Assembly (NCBI RefSeq): GCF_041435015.1
Contig: NZ_CP107989.1
Span: forward strand, 7,254,001-7,318,000
Length of the DNA stretch: 64,000 nucleotides
Source of the DNA: Streptomyces canus
Lineage (GTDB): Bacteria > Actinomycetota > Actinomycetes > Streptomycetales > Streptomycetaceae
Direction: 5' to 3'
Below, in pieces: positions 24,776 to 32,874 of this stretch. Position 1 is the first letter of the stretch. Every line of letters starts with the position of its first letter. A program made the position numbers and the translations under genes. The notes under the pieces were generated by a model, which was not told the origin of the DNA, made no database searches, and saw only the letters and a program-made list of their open reading frames with translations.

Positions 24776-25825
24776 CTACGACGAGGTGGCGAGGCTCACA
24801 CGGGCCGCCACCGGCAGATGGTCGCTGCCGGTCTCGGGCAGCGTCCACGAGCTCACCGGCTCCACGCCCTGCACCATGATCTGGTCGATCCGCGCCATCG
24901 GGAACGACGCCGGCCAGCTGAACCCGAAGCCGCTGCCCGCCGCGCCCTGCGTGGAGCGCATCTGGGAGGTGACGGCGTTGAGCGCGCGGTCGTTCATCGT
25001 GCCGTTGAGGTCGCCGAGCAGGATCTTGCGCGGGAGCTTCTCGTCGGCGATGGCCTCGCCCAGTGCGTCGGCGCTCTTGTCGCGCTGCCGGGCGGTGAAC
25101 CCGGCCTCCATCTTCACCCGCACGGACGGCATGTGGGCGACGTAGACCGCGACCTGCCCGTCCGGGTCGGCCACCGTGGCCCGCATGGCCCGGGTCCAGC
25201 CCAGCTTGATGTCGACGGCCTTCACGCCGGTCAGCGGGTACTTGCTCCACAGCCCCACGGTGCCCTCGACCGCGTGGTACTTGTACGTCGACGCCAGCGC
25301 CTTCTCGTACACCGGCACCGCCGAAGCGGTCAGCTCCTCCAGGGCGACCACGTCCGCGCCGGAGGCGGCCACGTCCCGGGCGGTGCCGGACGGGACGGGG
25401 TTGTCGGCGTTGACGTTGTGGGTGGCCACCGTGAGGTCGCCCCCGGTGGCGGACTTGTCGGAGAGCAGCCCGCCGAAGAGGTTCAGCCACACGGCCGCCG
25501 GGAGCAGCACCGCGATCAGCGCGGTGGCGGACCGGCGGAGGAAGCCGCACAGGAGCAGCACCGGGACGAACAGGCCCAGCCAGGGCAGGAAGGTCTCGAT
25601 GAGACTGCCGAGGTTGCCGATGGCGTTCGGGATCTGCGCGTGCAGCAGCATCACCAGCGCGAGGATCACCGCGAGGGCGGTCAGGACGAGACCGCGGCGC
25701 CAGATCCTCCGGTCACCGCGCCAGCCCTCGAGTGGGCGGCCGAGCAGGCGCCGGAACCGGTCTCTGCGGTGCTCGGGTCCCGAGCCGCCTTCCGCCGTTT
25801 CCGTCACGTATGCCTGCTGCGCCAT
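24776..25825 (-). CDS. Membrane-anchored endonuclease/exonuclease/phosphatase family protein
   Basis: A 349-residue protein. The N-terminal ~115 residues carry three hydrophobic helices (LVLTALAVILALVMLLHA, FLPWLGLFVPVLLLCGFL, ALIAVLLPAAVWLNLFGG). The C-terminal ~230 residues are an EEP-fold metal-dependent hydrolase domain with VATHNVNADN (Asn metal ligand region), VVALEEL (Glu), LGDLNGTMND (Asp-x-Asn) and GSDHLPV (Asp-His). The catalytic domain is probably extracytoplasmic and may cut a phosphodiester such as a nucleic acid or phospholipid, but the substrate is not visible. Similar membrane-linked EEP proteins are common in Streptomyces. Confidence 0.87.
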   Translation of the reverse strand: MAQQAYVTETAEGGSGPEHRRDRFRRLLGRPLEGWRGDRRIWRRGLVLTALAVILALVMLLHAQIPNAIGNLGSLIETFLPWLGLFVPVLLLCGFLRRSATALIAVLLPAAVWLNLFGGLLSDKSATGGDLTVATHNVNADNPVPSGTARDVAASGADVVALEELTASAVPVYEKALASTYKYHAVEGTVGLWSKYPLTGVKAVDIKLGWTRAMRATVADPDGQVAVYVAHMPSVRVKMEAGFTARQRDKSADALGEAIADEKLPRKILLGDLNGTMNDRALNAVTSQMRSTQGAAGSGFGFSWPASFPMARIDQIMVQGVEPVSSWTLPETGSDHLPVAARVSLATSS

Positions 25826-25882
25826 ACCGTCGCCTCACTACCTGCCGTGCAGCCGTTCGCCCCGTTGCCGTGGGGTCTCAGA

Positions 25883-25946
25883 CCCCCGTACGACCCTAGG
25901 GGATGATCGGCCTCCATCTCGTCGTCCCATGACGACCGTACGGGGG
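25883..25946. promoter_or_regulatory. Widely spaced inverted repeat in the upstream region of the EEP gene
   Basis: CCCCCGTACG and CGTACGGGGG are 44 bases apart in the 220-base gap between the EEP and TetR genes. It could be a looping operator or a chance pair, as the arms contain the self-complementary CGTACG. No other feature was found in this gap. Confidence 0.25.
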
Positions 25947-26045
25947 CGATGACGTACAAGTCGCCTTTCCGAGTTCCCTGTCGCGATGGGGAAAGCGCCC
26001 TCTGTGACGAAACGCGCACATGCGGACCGCGGGTCCGGGCCGGCC

Positions 26046-26669
26046 CTAGGAACTGACGGGGCGTAGGCCTTCCAGGACGGTGTCGACGATCTGTTCCGAG
26101 AGGCCCTCCGGCAGCGCGGCGTTGGGCTGCATGATGGTGCGGAAGAGCATGGGGCCGATGAACAGGTCGTTGACCAGCTCGACGTCGATGTCCGTGCGGA
26201 GCTCGCCGTTGGCCTGCCCCCGGCGCAGGATGGCGACCTGCTTGCGGCGCCGGGGCGCGATGACGATCGCGTGGTAGGCGTCCCACACCTTCGGGCTGCT
26301 CTTCATCTGGGCGAAGACACTGTGCAGCAGCGCCGAGGAACGGGTCATCAGCCCGCGCTGGCGCAACTGCTCGAGCAGCGCCACGAGATCGTCGCGCATC
26401 GAGGTGCCGGGCAGTTCCGCGTCCGGGGGCTCGGCGGTGCGCACGACATCGACGAAGAGCTCCTCCTTGCCGTTCCAGCGGCGGTAGATGGTGGCCTTGC
26501 CGACGCCCGCGGTACGGGCGATGCGCTCGATGGACAGTTCGGCGAGCGGCACGCCGTCCTCGAGCAGCTCGATGACGGCCTCGATGATGGACCGCTCCAC
26601 GGCCTCACTGCGGGGCCGGCCCCGTACGGGCCCCGTCTGCCTGCGCTGACTCTCGGCGAGGCCGCTCAC
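26046..26669 (-). CDS. TetR family regulator of the DHA2 efflux gene
   Basis: A 207-residue repressor. The helix-turn-helix is LSIERIARTAGVGKATIYRR, followed by WNGKEELFVDVV. The C-terminal domain resembles the TetR_C_11/AcnR-like ligand domain (LVALLEQLRQRG...MKSSPKVWDAYHAIV). The GTG start has GAGAGGAC at the right distance; an earlier in-frame start would run into unrelated sequence. The gene lies directly downstream of the DHA2-type pump on the same strand, 246 bases apart. By genomic logic it is the repressor that binds the strong palindrome in front of the pump gene. Confidence 0.9.
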   Translation of the reverse strand: MSGLAESQRRQTGPVRGRPRSEAVERSIIEAVIELLEDGVPLAELSIERIARTAGVGKATIYRRWNGKEELFVDVVRTAEPPDAELPGTSMRDDLVALLEQLRQRGLMTRSSALLHSVFAQMKSSPKVWDAYHAIVIAPRRRKQVAILRRGQANGELRTDIDVELVNDLFIGPMLFRTIMQPNAALPEGLSEQIVDTVLEGLRPVSS

Positions 26670-26915
26670 GTCGCTTGGTCCTCTCTGTGGGATGAGGATG
26701 ATTCTCCCTGCCCTACGGCGGCGCGGAGGGGCGGGGTTCGGCCGTTGTCCAGAACGGGACCGGTCCGAGCCCGCGCCGGTCACCTCCTCGTTTCCCGGCC
26801 CCGACGCGTTGGGCCGGCGGCCCCGTATCTCTCGGGCGTTACCTCGGTGCCGCCGCGTCCGGCTGCTACCGGCTTCCTGCTTCCGTCCGGCCCGGGCGCC
26901 ACCGCCCCGGCCGGG
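26670..26915. other. Gap between the DHA2 pump and its tetR
   Basis: A 246-base GC-rich stretch with no supported gene, terminator or operator. It leaves room for a separate tetR promoter, so the two genes need not form a single operon. Confidence 0.5.
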
Positions 26916-28502
26916 TCACTCGCTCGCGGGTACCAAGTCCTGTTCCTCCTGTCCCTGCTGAGGCTCCGTCGGCCGGCCCGGCAGGAACAGGGCCACCACG
27001 ACGGCGCCGACGAGGGCCACGCCCGCTCCGCACAACGCGGTGACGTGCATCGCGTGCAGGAAGGCGTCGTTGGCCGGGCCGACCAGGGCGTCGCCCCGGG
27101 GGCCGAGCTTCGCGGCGACGCCGAGGGTGGCCTCGATGGACTCGCCCGCGGTGTGCCGTACGCCTGCCGGAACCAGCGCGAGATGGGACTCGATGCCGTT
27201 GCGGTAGGCCGTGGAGAGCACCGAGCCGAGGACGGCGATGCCGAGCGCGCCGCCGACCTGCCGGAAGGTGTTGCTGAGCGCGGACGCGGAGCCGGCCTTC
27301 TCGCGCGGCAGGGCCTGCATGATGACGACGCTGGTCGGCGTCATGATGTGCGCCATACCGGTGCCCATGAGGAAGAAGATCACCTCGAGGAGCCAGATCG
27401 GCGTGTCCGCCTCCAGCCCGGCGAACGCGACCAGCATCGCGGCGATCAGCAGCATGCCCCCCGTGGTCGTCGCCCGGTTGCCGAAGCGGTCGACGACCAG
27501 CCGGGCGCGCGGTGCGAAGATCAGCTGCGCGGCGGCCAGCGGCAGCATCAGCAGACCGGTCTGCAGCGGCGAGTAGCCCCGCACGCTCTGGGTGTAGAAG
27601 ACCGAGAAGAAGGTCACGCCCATCAGCGCGAAGAACACCAGCCCTATGGCGCCGATCGCGGCCGAGAAGACCTTGTTCTTGAAGTAGGTGACATCGATCG
27701 ACGGATGGTCGCTGCGCTTCTCGAACACCACGAAGGCGACGAGCACGGCGAGACCTGCACCGATGGTGGCCAGCACGGTCGCGTCCGTGAAGTCGGCGAG
27801 CTGACCGCCCTTGATGATGCCGTAGACGAGCAGGACCAGGCCGATGACCGACAGCACGACACCGACGGGGTCGATCCGGCCGGGGTTCGGGTCACGGGAG
27901 TCGGGCACCAGCCACAGCATCAGCCCGAGGGCGAGCACCACGATCGGCACGTTGATGAGGAAGACGGAGCCCCACCAGAAGTGGTCGAGGAGCACACCGC
28001 CGGTGATCGGCCCGATGGCGATGGCGAGTCCGACGCCACCCGCCCAGATGCCGATGGCCTTCGGCTGCTCCTCGCGCTCGAAGACGTTCATCAGGACGGC
28101 GAGCGTGGCCGGCATGACGAACGCCGCGCCGAGGCCCATCAGCGCGCGGAAGGTGATCAGCTGGACCGGCGATCCGGAGAAGGCGGCGAGGGCGGAGCCG
28201 GCGCCGAACACGACCAGACCGCCCAGCAGCACCTTCTTGCGGCCGAGCCGGTCGCCGAGCAGGCCCGCGGTGAACAGCAGGCCCGCGAAGACCAGGGTGT
28301 AGGCGTTGATCGCCCACTCCAGCTCGCTCTGGGTGGCGCCCAGGCCGGTCGGCGCGGGAGTCGAGATCGTCTTGATCGCGACGTTCAGGATCGAGTTGTC
28401 GAGCACCACGATCAGCAGGCTCAGCATCAGCACGCCGAGAATTGCCCAGCGGCGCCGGTGCACCGCTTCCGGTACCCGGGAGTCAGGGACTGCGGTAGTC
28501 AT
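26916..28502 (-). CDS. DHA2-type (EmrB/QacA) multidrug MFS transporter
   Basis: A 528-residue drug exporter of the 14-helix DHA2 group. TM1 contains [15 protein letters not shown] (motif D1 region, with the LDxTIVNVAL-like pattern), motif A is [16 protein letters not shown] and motif C in TM5 is [19 protein letters not shown]. Length and helix number separate it from the 12-helix pumps nearby. The ATG start is followed by a ~18-residue basic cytoplasmic tail. A 29-base palindrome 20 bases upstream, and a TetR gene just downstream, make drug-inducible repression very likely. Confidence 0.93.
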   Translation of the reverse strand: MTTAVPDSRVPEAVHRRRWAILGVLMLSLLIVVLDNSILNVAIKTISTPAPTGLGATQSELEWAINAYTLVFAGLLFTAGLLGDRLGRKKVLLGGLVVFGAGSALAAFSGSPVQLITFRALMGLGAAFVMPATLAVLMNVFEREEQPKAIGIWAGGVGLAIAIGPITGGVLLDHFWWGSVFLINVPIVVLALGLMLWLVPDSRDPNPGRIDPVGVVLSVIGLVLLVYGIIKGGQLADFTDATVLATIGAGLAVLVAFVVFEKRSDHPSIDVTYFKNKVFSAAIGAIGLVFFALMGVTFFSVFYTQSVRGYSPLQTGLLMLPLAAAQLIFAPRARLVVDRFGNRATTTGGMLLIAAMLVAFAGLEADTPIWLLEVIFFLMGTGMAHIMTPTSVVIMQALPREKAGSASALSNTFRQVGGALGIAVLGSVLSTAYRNGIESHLALVPAGVRHTAGESIEATLGVAAKLGPRGDALVGPANDAFLHAMHVTALCGAGVALVGAVVVALFLPGRPTEPQQGQEEQDLVPASE

Positions 28503-28521
28503 GCGATCGAGCTTAGCGCCA

Positions 28522-28550
28522 TTACGATACGGGACCGTCTCGTATCGTAA
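28522..28550 (-). promoter_or_regulatory. TetR operator in front of the DHA2 pump gene
   Basis: Perfect 10-base arms TTACGATACG and CGTATCGTAA flank a nine-base spacer. The element ends 20 bases before the pump's start codon, so a bound repressor would block transcription. Both half-sites contain TACGATACG, similar to known TetR-family targets in actinomycetes. The short AT-richer composition here contrasts with the surrounding DNA. Confidence 0.8.
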
Positions 28551-28683
28551 GTCTTTACCGAGACCTTACGTGCCTGAACGGTCACATCCACCACCCCTGG
28601 CCCTGACCGGCACGAGGTGCCACCATGGAGGTGATCCGGGGACGCCGTGAGGGCGCCTCGAGATGACGTAAGGAGCCGTTGCA

Positions 28684-29550
28684 ATGACGCAGCTTTCGGC
28701 TGCCCACACCAAGCCCTCCGACGGCAGCAAGGCGCTGTACGGGGGGAAGGGCACCCGCCGCATCACTGTTCGGGACATCGCCCTCGCCAAGGAACGCGGC
28801 GAGAAGTGGCCCATGCTCACCGCCTACGACGCGACCACCGCGTCCGTCTTCGACGAGGCCGGCATCCCGGTCATGCTCGTCGGCGACTCGGCGGGCAACT
28901 GCCATCTCGGGTACGAGACCACCGTGCCCGTCACGATGGACGAGATGACCATGCTGTCGGCGGCCGTCGTACGGGGCACCTCGCGCGCCCTGATCGTCGG
29001 CGACCTGCCCTTCGGTTCGTACCAGGAGGGCCCGGTGCAGGCGCTGCGCTCGGCGACCCGGCTGGTCAAGGAGGCGGGCGTCGGCGCCGTGAAGCTCGAG
29101 GGCGGCGAGCGCTCCCACGAGCAGATCCGGCTGCTGGTGGAGTCCGGCATCCCGGTCATGGCCCACATCGGTCTGACCCCCCAGTCCGTCAACTCCATGG
29201 GCTACCGCGTCCAGGGCCGCGGCGAGGAGGCGGCCCAGCAGCTGCTGCGCGACGCGAAGGCCGTCCAGGACGCGGGCGCGTTCGCCGTCGTCCTGGAGCT
29301 GGTCCCGGCGGAGCTCGCGGCCGAGGTCACCCGGGTCCTGCACATCCCGACGGTCGGCATCGGTGCCGGACCGGAGACCGACGCGCAGGTCCTCGTCTGG
29401 ACCGACATGCTCGGCCTCACCGGCGGCCGGGTACCGAAGTTCGTCAAGCAGTACGCCAACCTGCGCGAGGTCATGGGCAACGCGGTGAAGGCCTTCGCGG
29501 AGGACGTCGTCGGCGGCACGTTCCCGCTGGACGAGCACTCCGTCCACTAG
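28684..29550 (+). CDS. panB: 3-methyl-2-oxobutanoate hydroxymethyltransferase (ketopantoate synthesis)
   Basis: A 288-residue cytoplasmic enzyme that adds a hydroxymethyl group from methylene-tetrahydrofolate to 2-oxoisovalerate, the first committed step to pantothenate and coenzyme A. The signature MLTAYDATTASVFDEAGIPVM and VGDSAGNCHLGYETTVPVTMDEM lie in the N-terminal half with the metal ligand Asp residues, and EGGERSHEQIRLLVESGIPV is the central motif. HIGLTPQ and EDVVGGTFP near the end are also conserved. A perfect AAGGAG ribosome binding site precedes the ATG. A stem-loop follows the stop. panC and panD are not in the window. Confidence 0.97.
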   Translation: MTQLSAAHTKPSDGSKALYGGKGTRRITVRDIALAKERGEKWPMLTAYDATTASVFDEAGIPVMLVGDSAGNCHLGYETTVPVTMDEMTMLSAAVVRGTSRALIVGDLPFGSYQEGPVQALRSATRLVKEAGVGAVKLEGGERSHEQIRLLVESGIPVMAHIGLTPQSVNSMGYRVQGRGEEAAQQLLRDAKAVQDAGAFAVVLELVPAELAAEVTRVLHIPTVGIGAGPETDAQVLVWTDMLGLTGGRVPKFVKQYANLREVMGNAVKAFAEDVVGGTFPLDEHSVH

Positions 29551-29569
29551 AGCCACAGCGGCACCACGG

Positions 29570-29601
29570 CGCCCCGCCGATCTTCCCCCGTCGGCGGGGC
29601 G
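29570..29601 (+). terminator. Stem-loop terminator after panB
   Basis: An 11-base perfect stem (CGCCCCGCCGA with TCGGCGGGGCG) with a ten-base loop, 19 bases after the panB stop. It has only two T residues after the stem, so it is of the T-poor Streptomyces kind. Confidence 0.7.
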
Positions 29602-29682
29602 TTCCGCATGCAGGCCAGGAACTGACCTATTGCGCTCCTCACGTCGTGGTCGTCGACAGCCGACAGCCGCGAAGGAGCCGAC

Positions 29683-30216
29683 ATGTCCGAGCAGACCAGC
29701 GCCGCGCCCGAGGGCTACACCACCGTCGCGCCCTGGGTCGTCACCGACGACACAGGAGCCTTCCTCGACTTCGTCACCGAGGTGTTCGGCGGCGAGGAGC
29801 TCAGCAGGGTGGCCACCGAGGACGGCTCGATCGGTCACGGCGAGATCCGGATCGGCGACACGGTCGTCCTGGCCTTCGACCGGCGCGCGGACTGGCCGGT
29901 CATGCCGAGCCTGCTGCGGGTCTTCGTCACGGACGCGGACGAGACGTTCTCCCGGGCGGTCGCGGCCGGCGCCCGAATCGTCACGTCCCTGGCGGACAGT
30001 GCCTTCGGGCAGCGCGGCGGGCGTATCAAGGACCCCTTCGGCACCATCTGGTGGGTGGTCGCCCAGGTCGAGGACGTCGCCGAGGAGGAGATGTGGAAAC
30101 GGCTGCGGATGCCCGAGTACGCGAAGGCGATGAAGGTGGCGCAGGAGACCTTCGACGCGGAGATGACCGGGCGGAGGAGCGGGCGCAGCAGCGCACCGGT
30201 CAGTACGGACGGCTGA
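29683..30216 (+). CDS. PhnB-like VOC family protein
   Basis: A 177-residue protein of the vicinal oxygen chelate superfamily. After a short N terminus, VAPWVVTDDTGAFLDFVTEVFGGEEL opens the first beta-alpha-beta-beta-beta unit, and GQRGGRIKDPFGTIWWV near residue 120 is the conserved end of the second unit, like PhnB/YdcJ-type glyoxalase-fold proteins. A C-terminal tail of ~35 residues is less conserved. The enzyme activity is unknown. The ATG has a good GAAGGAG site. It converges with nadE. Confidence 0.85.
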   Translation: MSEQTSAAPEGYTTVAPWVVTDDTGAFLDFVTEVFGGEELSRVATEDGSIGHGEIRIGDTVVLAFDRRADWPVMPSLLRVFVTDADETFSRAVAAGARIVTSLADSAFGQRGGRIKDPFGTIWWVVAQVEDVAEEEMWKRLRMPEYAKAMKVAQETFDAEMTGRRSGRSSAPVSTDG

Positions 30217-30246
30217 ACCGCAGAGCCGCCCGCCCCACCGACCGGC

Positions 30247-32283
30247 CTAGTCGAACCGCTTCAGGTCCCGTAGCCAGGCCCCCGCCGAACCGTCCGACGG
30301 CGCCCGCCAGTCACCGCGGGGCGACAGCGAACCGCCCGCCGAGACCTTCGGACCGTTCGGCATCGCCGACCGCTTGAACTGCGCGAACGCGAAGAAGCGC
30401 TTGCAGAACACCTCCAGCCACCGCCGGATCTCGGGCAGGTCGTACGTGCCGCGCTTGGCCTCGGGGAAGCCCGGAGGCCAGGCACCGGCGTCGACGTCGT
30501 GCCAGGCGTGCCAGGCGAGGAAGGCGATCTTCGACGGCCGGAAGCCGTAGCGCAGCACATGGAAGAGCGTGAAGTCGTGGAGCGCGTACGGGCCGATCTT
30601 GGACTCGGTGGACTGCATCTCCTCGCCCGGTACCAGCTCCGGGCTGATCTCGGTGTCGAGGATCGCGGCGAGGATGTCGCCGGTCTCCTCGTCGAACTGC
30701 TCGCTGCTGATGACCCAGCGGATCAGATGCTGGATCAGCGTCTTCGGCACACCGGAGTTGACGTTGTAGTGGCTCATCTGGTCGCCCACGCCGTACGTGG
30801 ACCAGCCGAGCGCCAGCTCGGAGAGGTCGCCGGTGCCGAGCACGATCCCACCGCGCTGGTTGGCCAGCCGGAACAGGTAGTCGGTGCGCAGGCCCGCCTG
30901 GACGTTCTCGAAGGTGACGTCGTAGACCGGCTCACCGGAGGCGAACGGGTGGTCCATCTCCTGGAGCATCAGCCGTGCGGTCGGCGTGATGTCCAGCTCG
31001 GCCGCGGTGACGCCGAGGGCCCGCATCAGCCGGTGGGCGTTGCCCTTGGTGTGGTCGCTGGTGGCGAAACCGGGCAGCGTCCAGGCCAGGATGTCGCTGC
31101 GCGGGCGGCCCGCGCGGTCCATCGCGCGGGCGGCGACGATCAGCGCGTGCGTGGAGTCGAGGCCGCCGGACACCCCGATGACGACCTTCGGGCCGCCGAT
31201 CGCCGCGAGCCGCTGCTGGAGGCCCGCGACCTGGATGTTGTAGGCCTCGTAGCAGTCCTGGGCCAGCCGTTCGGCGTCGGCAGGCACGAACGGGAAGCGC
31301 TCCAGGCGGCGCTTGAGACCCAGGTCGCCCGACGGCGGGCCGAGCTCGAACGGCACCGTCCGGAAGTCACCGGTCCGCCCCTGATGGGTACGCCGGTTCT
31401 CGTCGAAGGTGCCCATCCGCATCCGCTCCTGCCGCAGCAGGTCCAGGTCCACGTCGGCCACCGCGTACTCGTCGCCGAGCGGGAACCGGGTCGTCTCGGC
31501 CAGCAGCGCGCCGTTCTCGTAGACCATGGCCTGGCCGTCCCAGGACAGGTCGGTGGTCGACTCGCCGAGACCGGCCGCCGCGTACACGTAGGCGGCGAGG
31601 CAGCGGGAGGACGCCGAGCGGCACAGCAGCTTGCGGTCCTCGGCCCGCCCGACCGTGATCGGGCTGCCGGAGAGGTTGACCAGGACGGTCGCACCGGCGA
31701 GGGCCGCCTCCGCGCTGGGCGGCACCGGCACCCACATGTCCTCGCAGATCTCCGCGTGCAGCACGAGCCCGGGGACGTCCTCGGCGGCGAACAGCAGGTC
31801 CACGCCGAACGGCACGCTCCCGCCGCCGACCCGGATCGACCCGCCGCGCTCGTCGGCGCCGTCGCCGATCTGCCGACGCTCGTAGAACTCCCGGTAGTTG
31901 GGCGGGTACGACTTCGGTACGACACCGAGGACCCGGCCGCGGTGCACGATCACCGCGCAGTTGTAGACCCGGTTGCGGTGGCGCAGCGGAGCGCCGACGA
32001 CCAGCACCGGGAGCAGGTCGGCCGACCCGGCCACCACCTCCGCGAGCGCCGCCTCGACCTCGTCGAGCAGCGCGTCCTGGAGCAGCAGGTCCTCGATGGA
32101 GTAGCCGCACAGCCCCATCTCCGGGAAGACGGCGACGGCGACCCCCTCGTCGCCGCACCGGCGCGCGTGACGCAGAACCGCTTCGGCGTTGGCGGGCGGG
32201 TCCGCGATGACGGTGTGACCCGTACACGCGGCGACGCGTGCGAACCCGTGCTGATAGATCGACCAGAAGTTCAAGGCAGACAC
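30247..32283 (-). CDS. nadE: Glutamine-dependent NAD+ synthetase
   Basis: A 678-residue two-domain enzyme that makes NAD+ from nicotinic acid adenine dinucleotide, taking nitrogen from glutamine. The N-terminal nitrilase-type amidase has its Glu-Lys-Cys triad as E55 (AVFPEMGLCGYS), K124 (VVPKSYPPNY) and C180 (HAEICEDMW). The C-terminal synthetase domain has the PP-loop SGGLDS at 372-377. Length and domain order match the M. tuberculosis enzyme. The start is GTG, and a -10 hexamer six bases upstream points to a leaderless transcript. Confidence 0.97.
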   Translation of the reverse strand: MSALNFWSIYQHGFARVAACTGHTVIADPPANAEAVLRHARRCGDEGVAVAVFPEMGLCGYSIEDLLLQDALLDEVEAALAEVVAGSADLLPVLVVGAPLRHRNRVYNCAVIVHRGRVLGVVPKSYPPNYREFYERRQIGDGADERGGSIRVGGGSVPFGVDLLFAAEDVPGLVLHAEICEDMWVPVPPSAEAALAGATVLVNLSGSPITVGRAEDRKLLCRSASSRCLAAYVYAAAGLGESTTDLSWDGQAMVYENGALLAETTRFPLGDEYAVADVDLDLLRQERMRMGTFDENRRTHQGRTGDFRTVPFELGPPSGDLGLKRRLERFPFVPADAERLAQDCYEAYNIQVAGLQQRLAAIGGPKVVIGVSGGLDSTHALIVAARAMDRAGRPRSDILAWTLPGFATSDHTKGNAHRLMRALGVTAAELDITPTARLMLQEMDHPFASGEPVYDVTFENVQAGLRTDYLFRLANQRGGIVLGTGDLSELALGWSTYGVGDQMSHYNVNSGVPKTLIQHLIRWVISSEQFDEETGDILAAILDTEISPELVPGEEMQSTESKIGPYALHDFTLFHVLRYGFRPSKIAFLAWHAWHDVDAGAWPPGFPEAKRGTYDLPEIRRWLEVFCKRFFAFAQFKRSAMPNGPKVSAGGSLSPRGDWRAPSDGSAGAWLRDLKRFD

Positions 32284-32289
32284 GCGATC

Positions 32290-32295
32290 AGTGTA
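32290..32295 (-). promoter_or_regulatory. -10 box TACACT of nadE, probably leaderless
   Basis: On the minus strand TACACT is followed by six bases and the nadE GTG start, with no ribosome binding site. Confidence 0.5.
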
Positions 32296-32367
32296 ATCGT
32301 CAGAGCGACGCGATAGGAGAGGGGGCCGTGCACCGCCGCTTGCCGGATGGTCATGATCTTGCGTTCA

Positions 32368-32796
32368 ATGAGCGGCATGACCGGCATGAGCGGTACGCGA
32401 GACGACGGCCCGGGCCGTGCGGCGGGATGGGGCTGGTTCCTGGCCTGGCTCCTCGTGGGAGCGTGCGCCGGCATCGGCCTCGCGGCGATCCTGACGGTGG
32501 GCGCGGCCTTCGTCGTACTCGCCGCGGTGGCCGCGGTGTTCCTGCTCCGCAGGGGACCTGGACGCGCTGTCCTGGGCGGCGTCTCGGGAGTGGCCCTGCC
32601 GCTGTTCTACCTCGCGTACCTGAACCGGGGCGGTCCGGGGGAGGTGTGCCACGCGGTGCCGGGCGGGCAGGCCTGCACCGACGAGTACACGCCCGTTCCG
32701 TTCCTCGTCGCCGGGGTGCTCGTGCTGGTGGCGGGTTGCGTGATCCACGTGATGGCCGGCCGCCGCGGGCGAGCGGGCCGCATGCCGGGAAGGTAG
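32368..32796 (+). CDS. Small integral membrane protein of unknown function
   Basis: A 142-residue protein with about four hydrophobic helices (FLAWLLVGACAGIGLAAILTV, FVVLAAVAAVFLL, AVLGGVSGVALPLFYLAYL, FLVAGVLVLVAGCVIHVM) and a basic tail. One short loop carries two Cys residues (EVCHAV and QACTDEY), likely outside and able to form a disulfide. No family is recognised. Several in-frame ATGs exist (32347, 32353, 32368, 32377, 32386) and none has a clear ribosome binding site, so the start is uncertain. Confidence 0.65.
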   Translation: MSGMTGMSGTRDDGPGRAAGWGWFLAWLLVGACAGIGLAAILTVGAAFVVLAAVAAVFLLRRGPGRAVLGGVSGVALPLFYLAYLNRGGPGEVCHAVPGGQACTDEYTPVPFLVAGVLVLVAGCVIHVMAGRRGRAGRMPGR

Positions 32797-32874
32797 CCGG
32801 GCGGGACATGCGCGAGGGCCCGGCCCCGAAGGTTCTCACCCTCGGGACCGGACCCCTGTGGACGCGCGTCCGGG

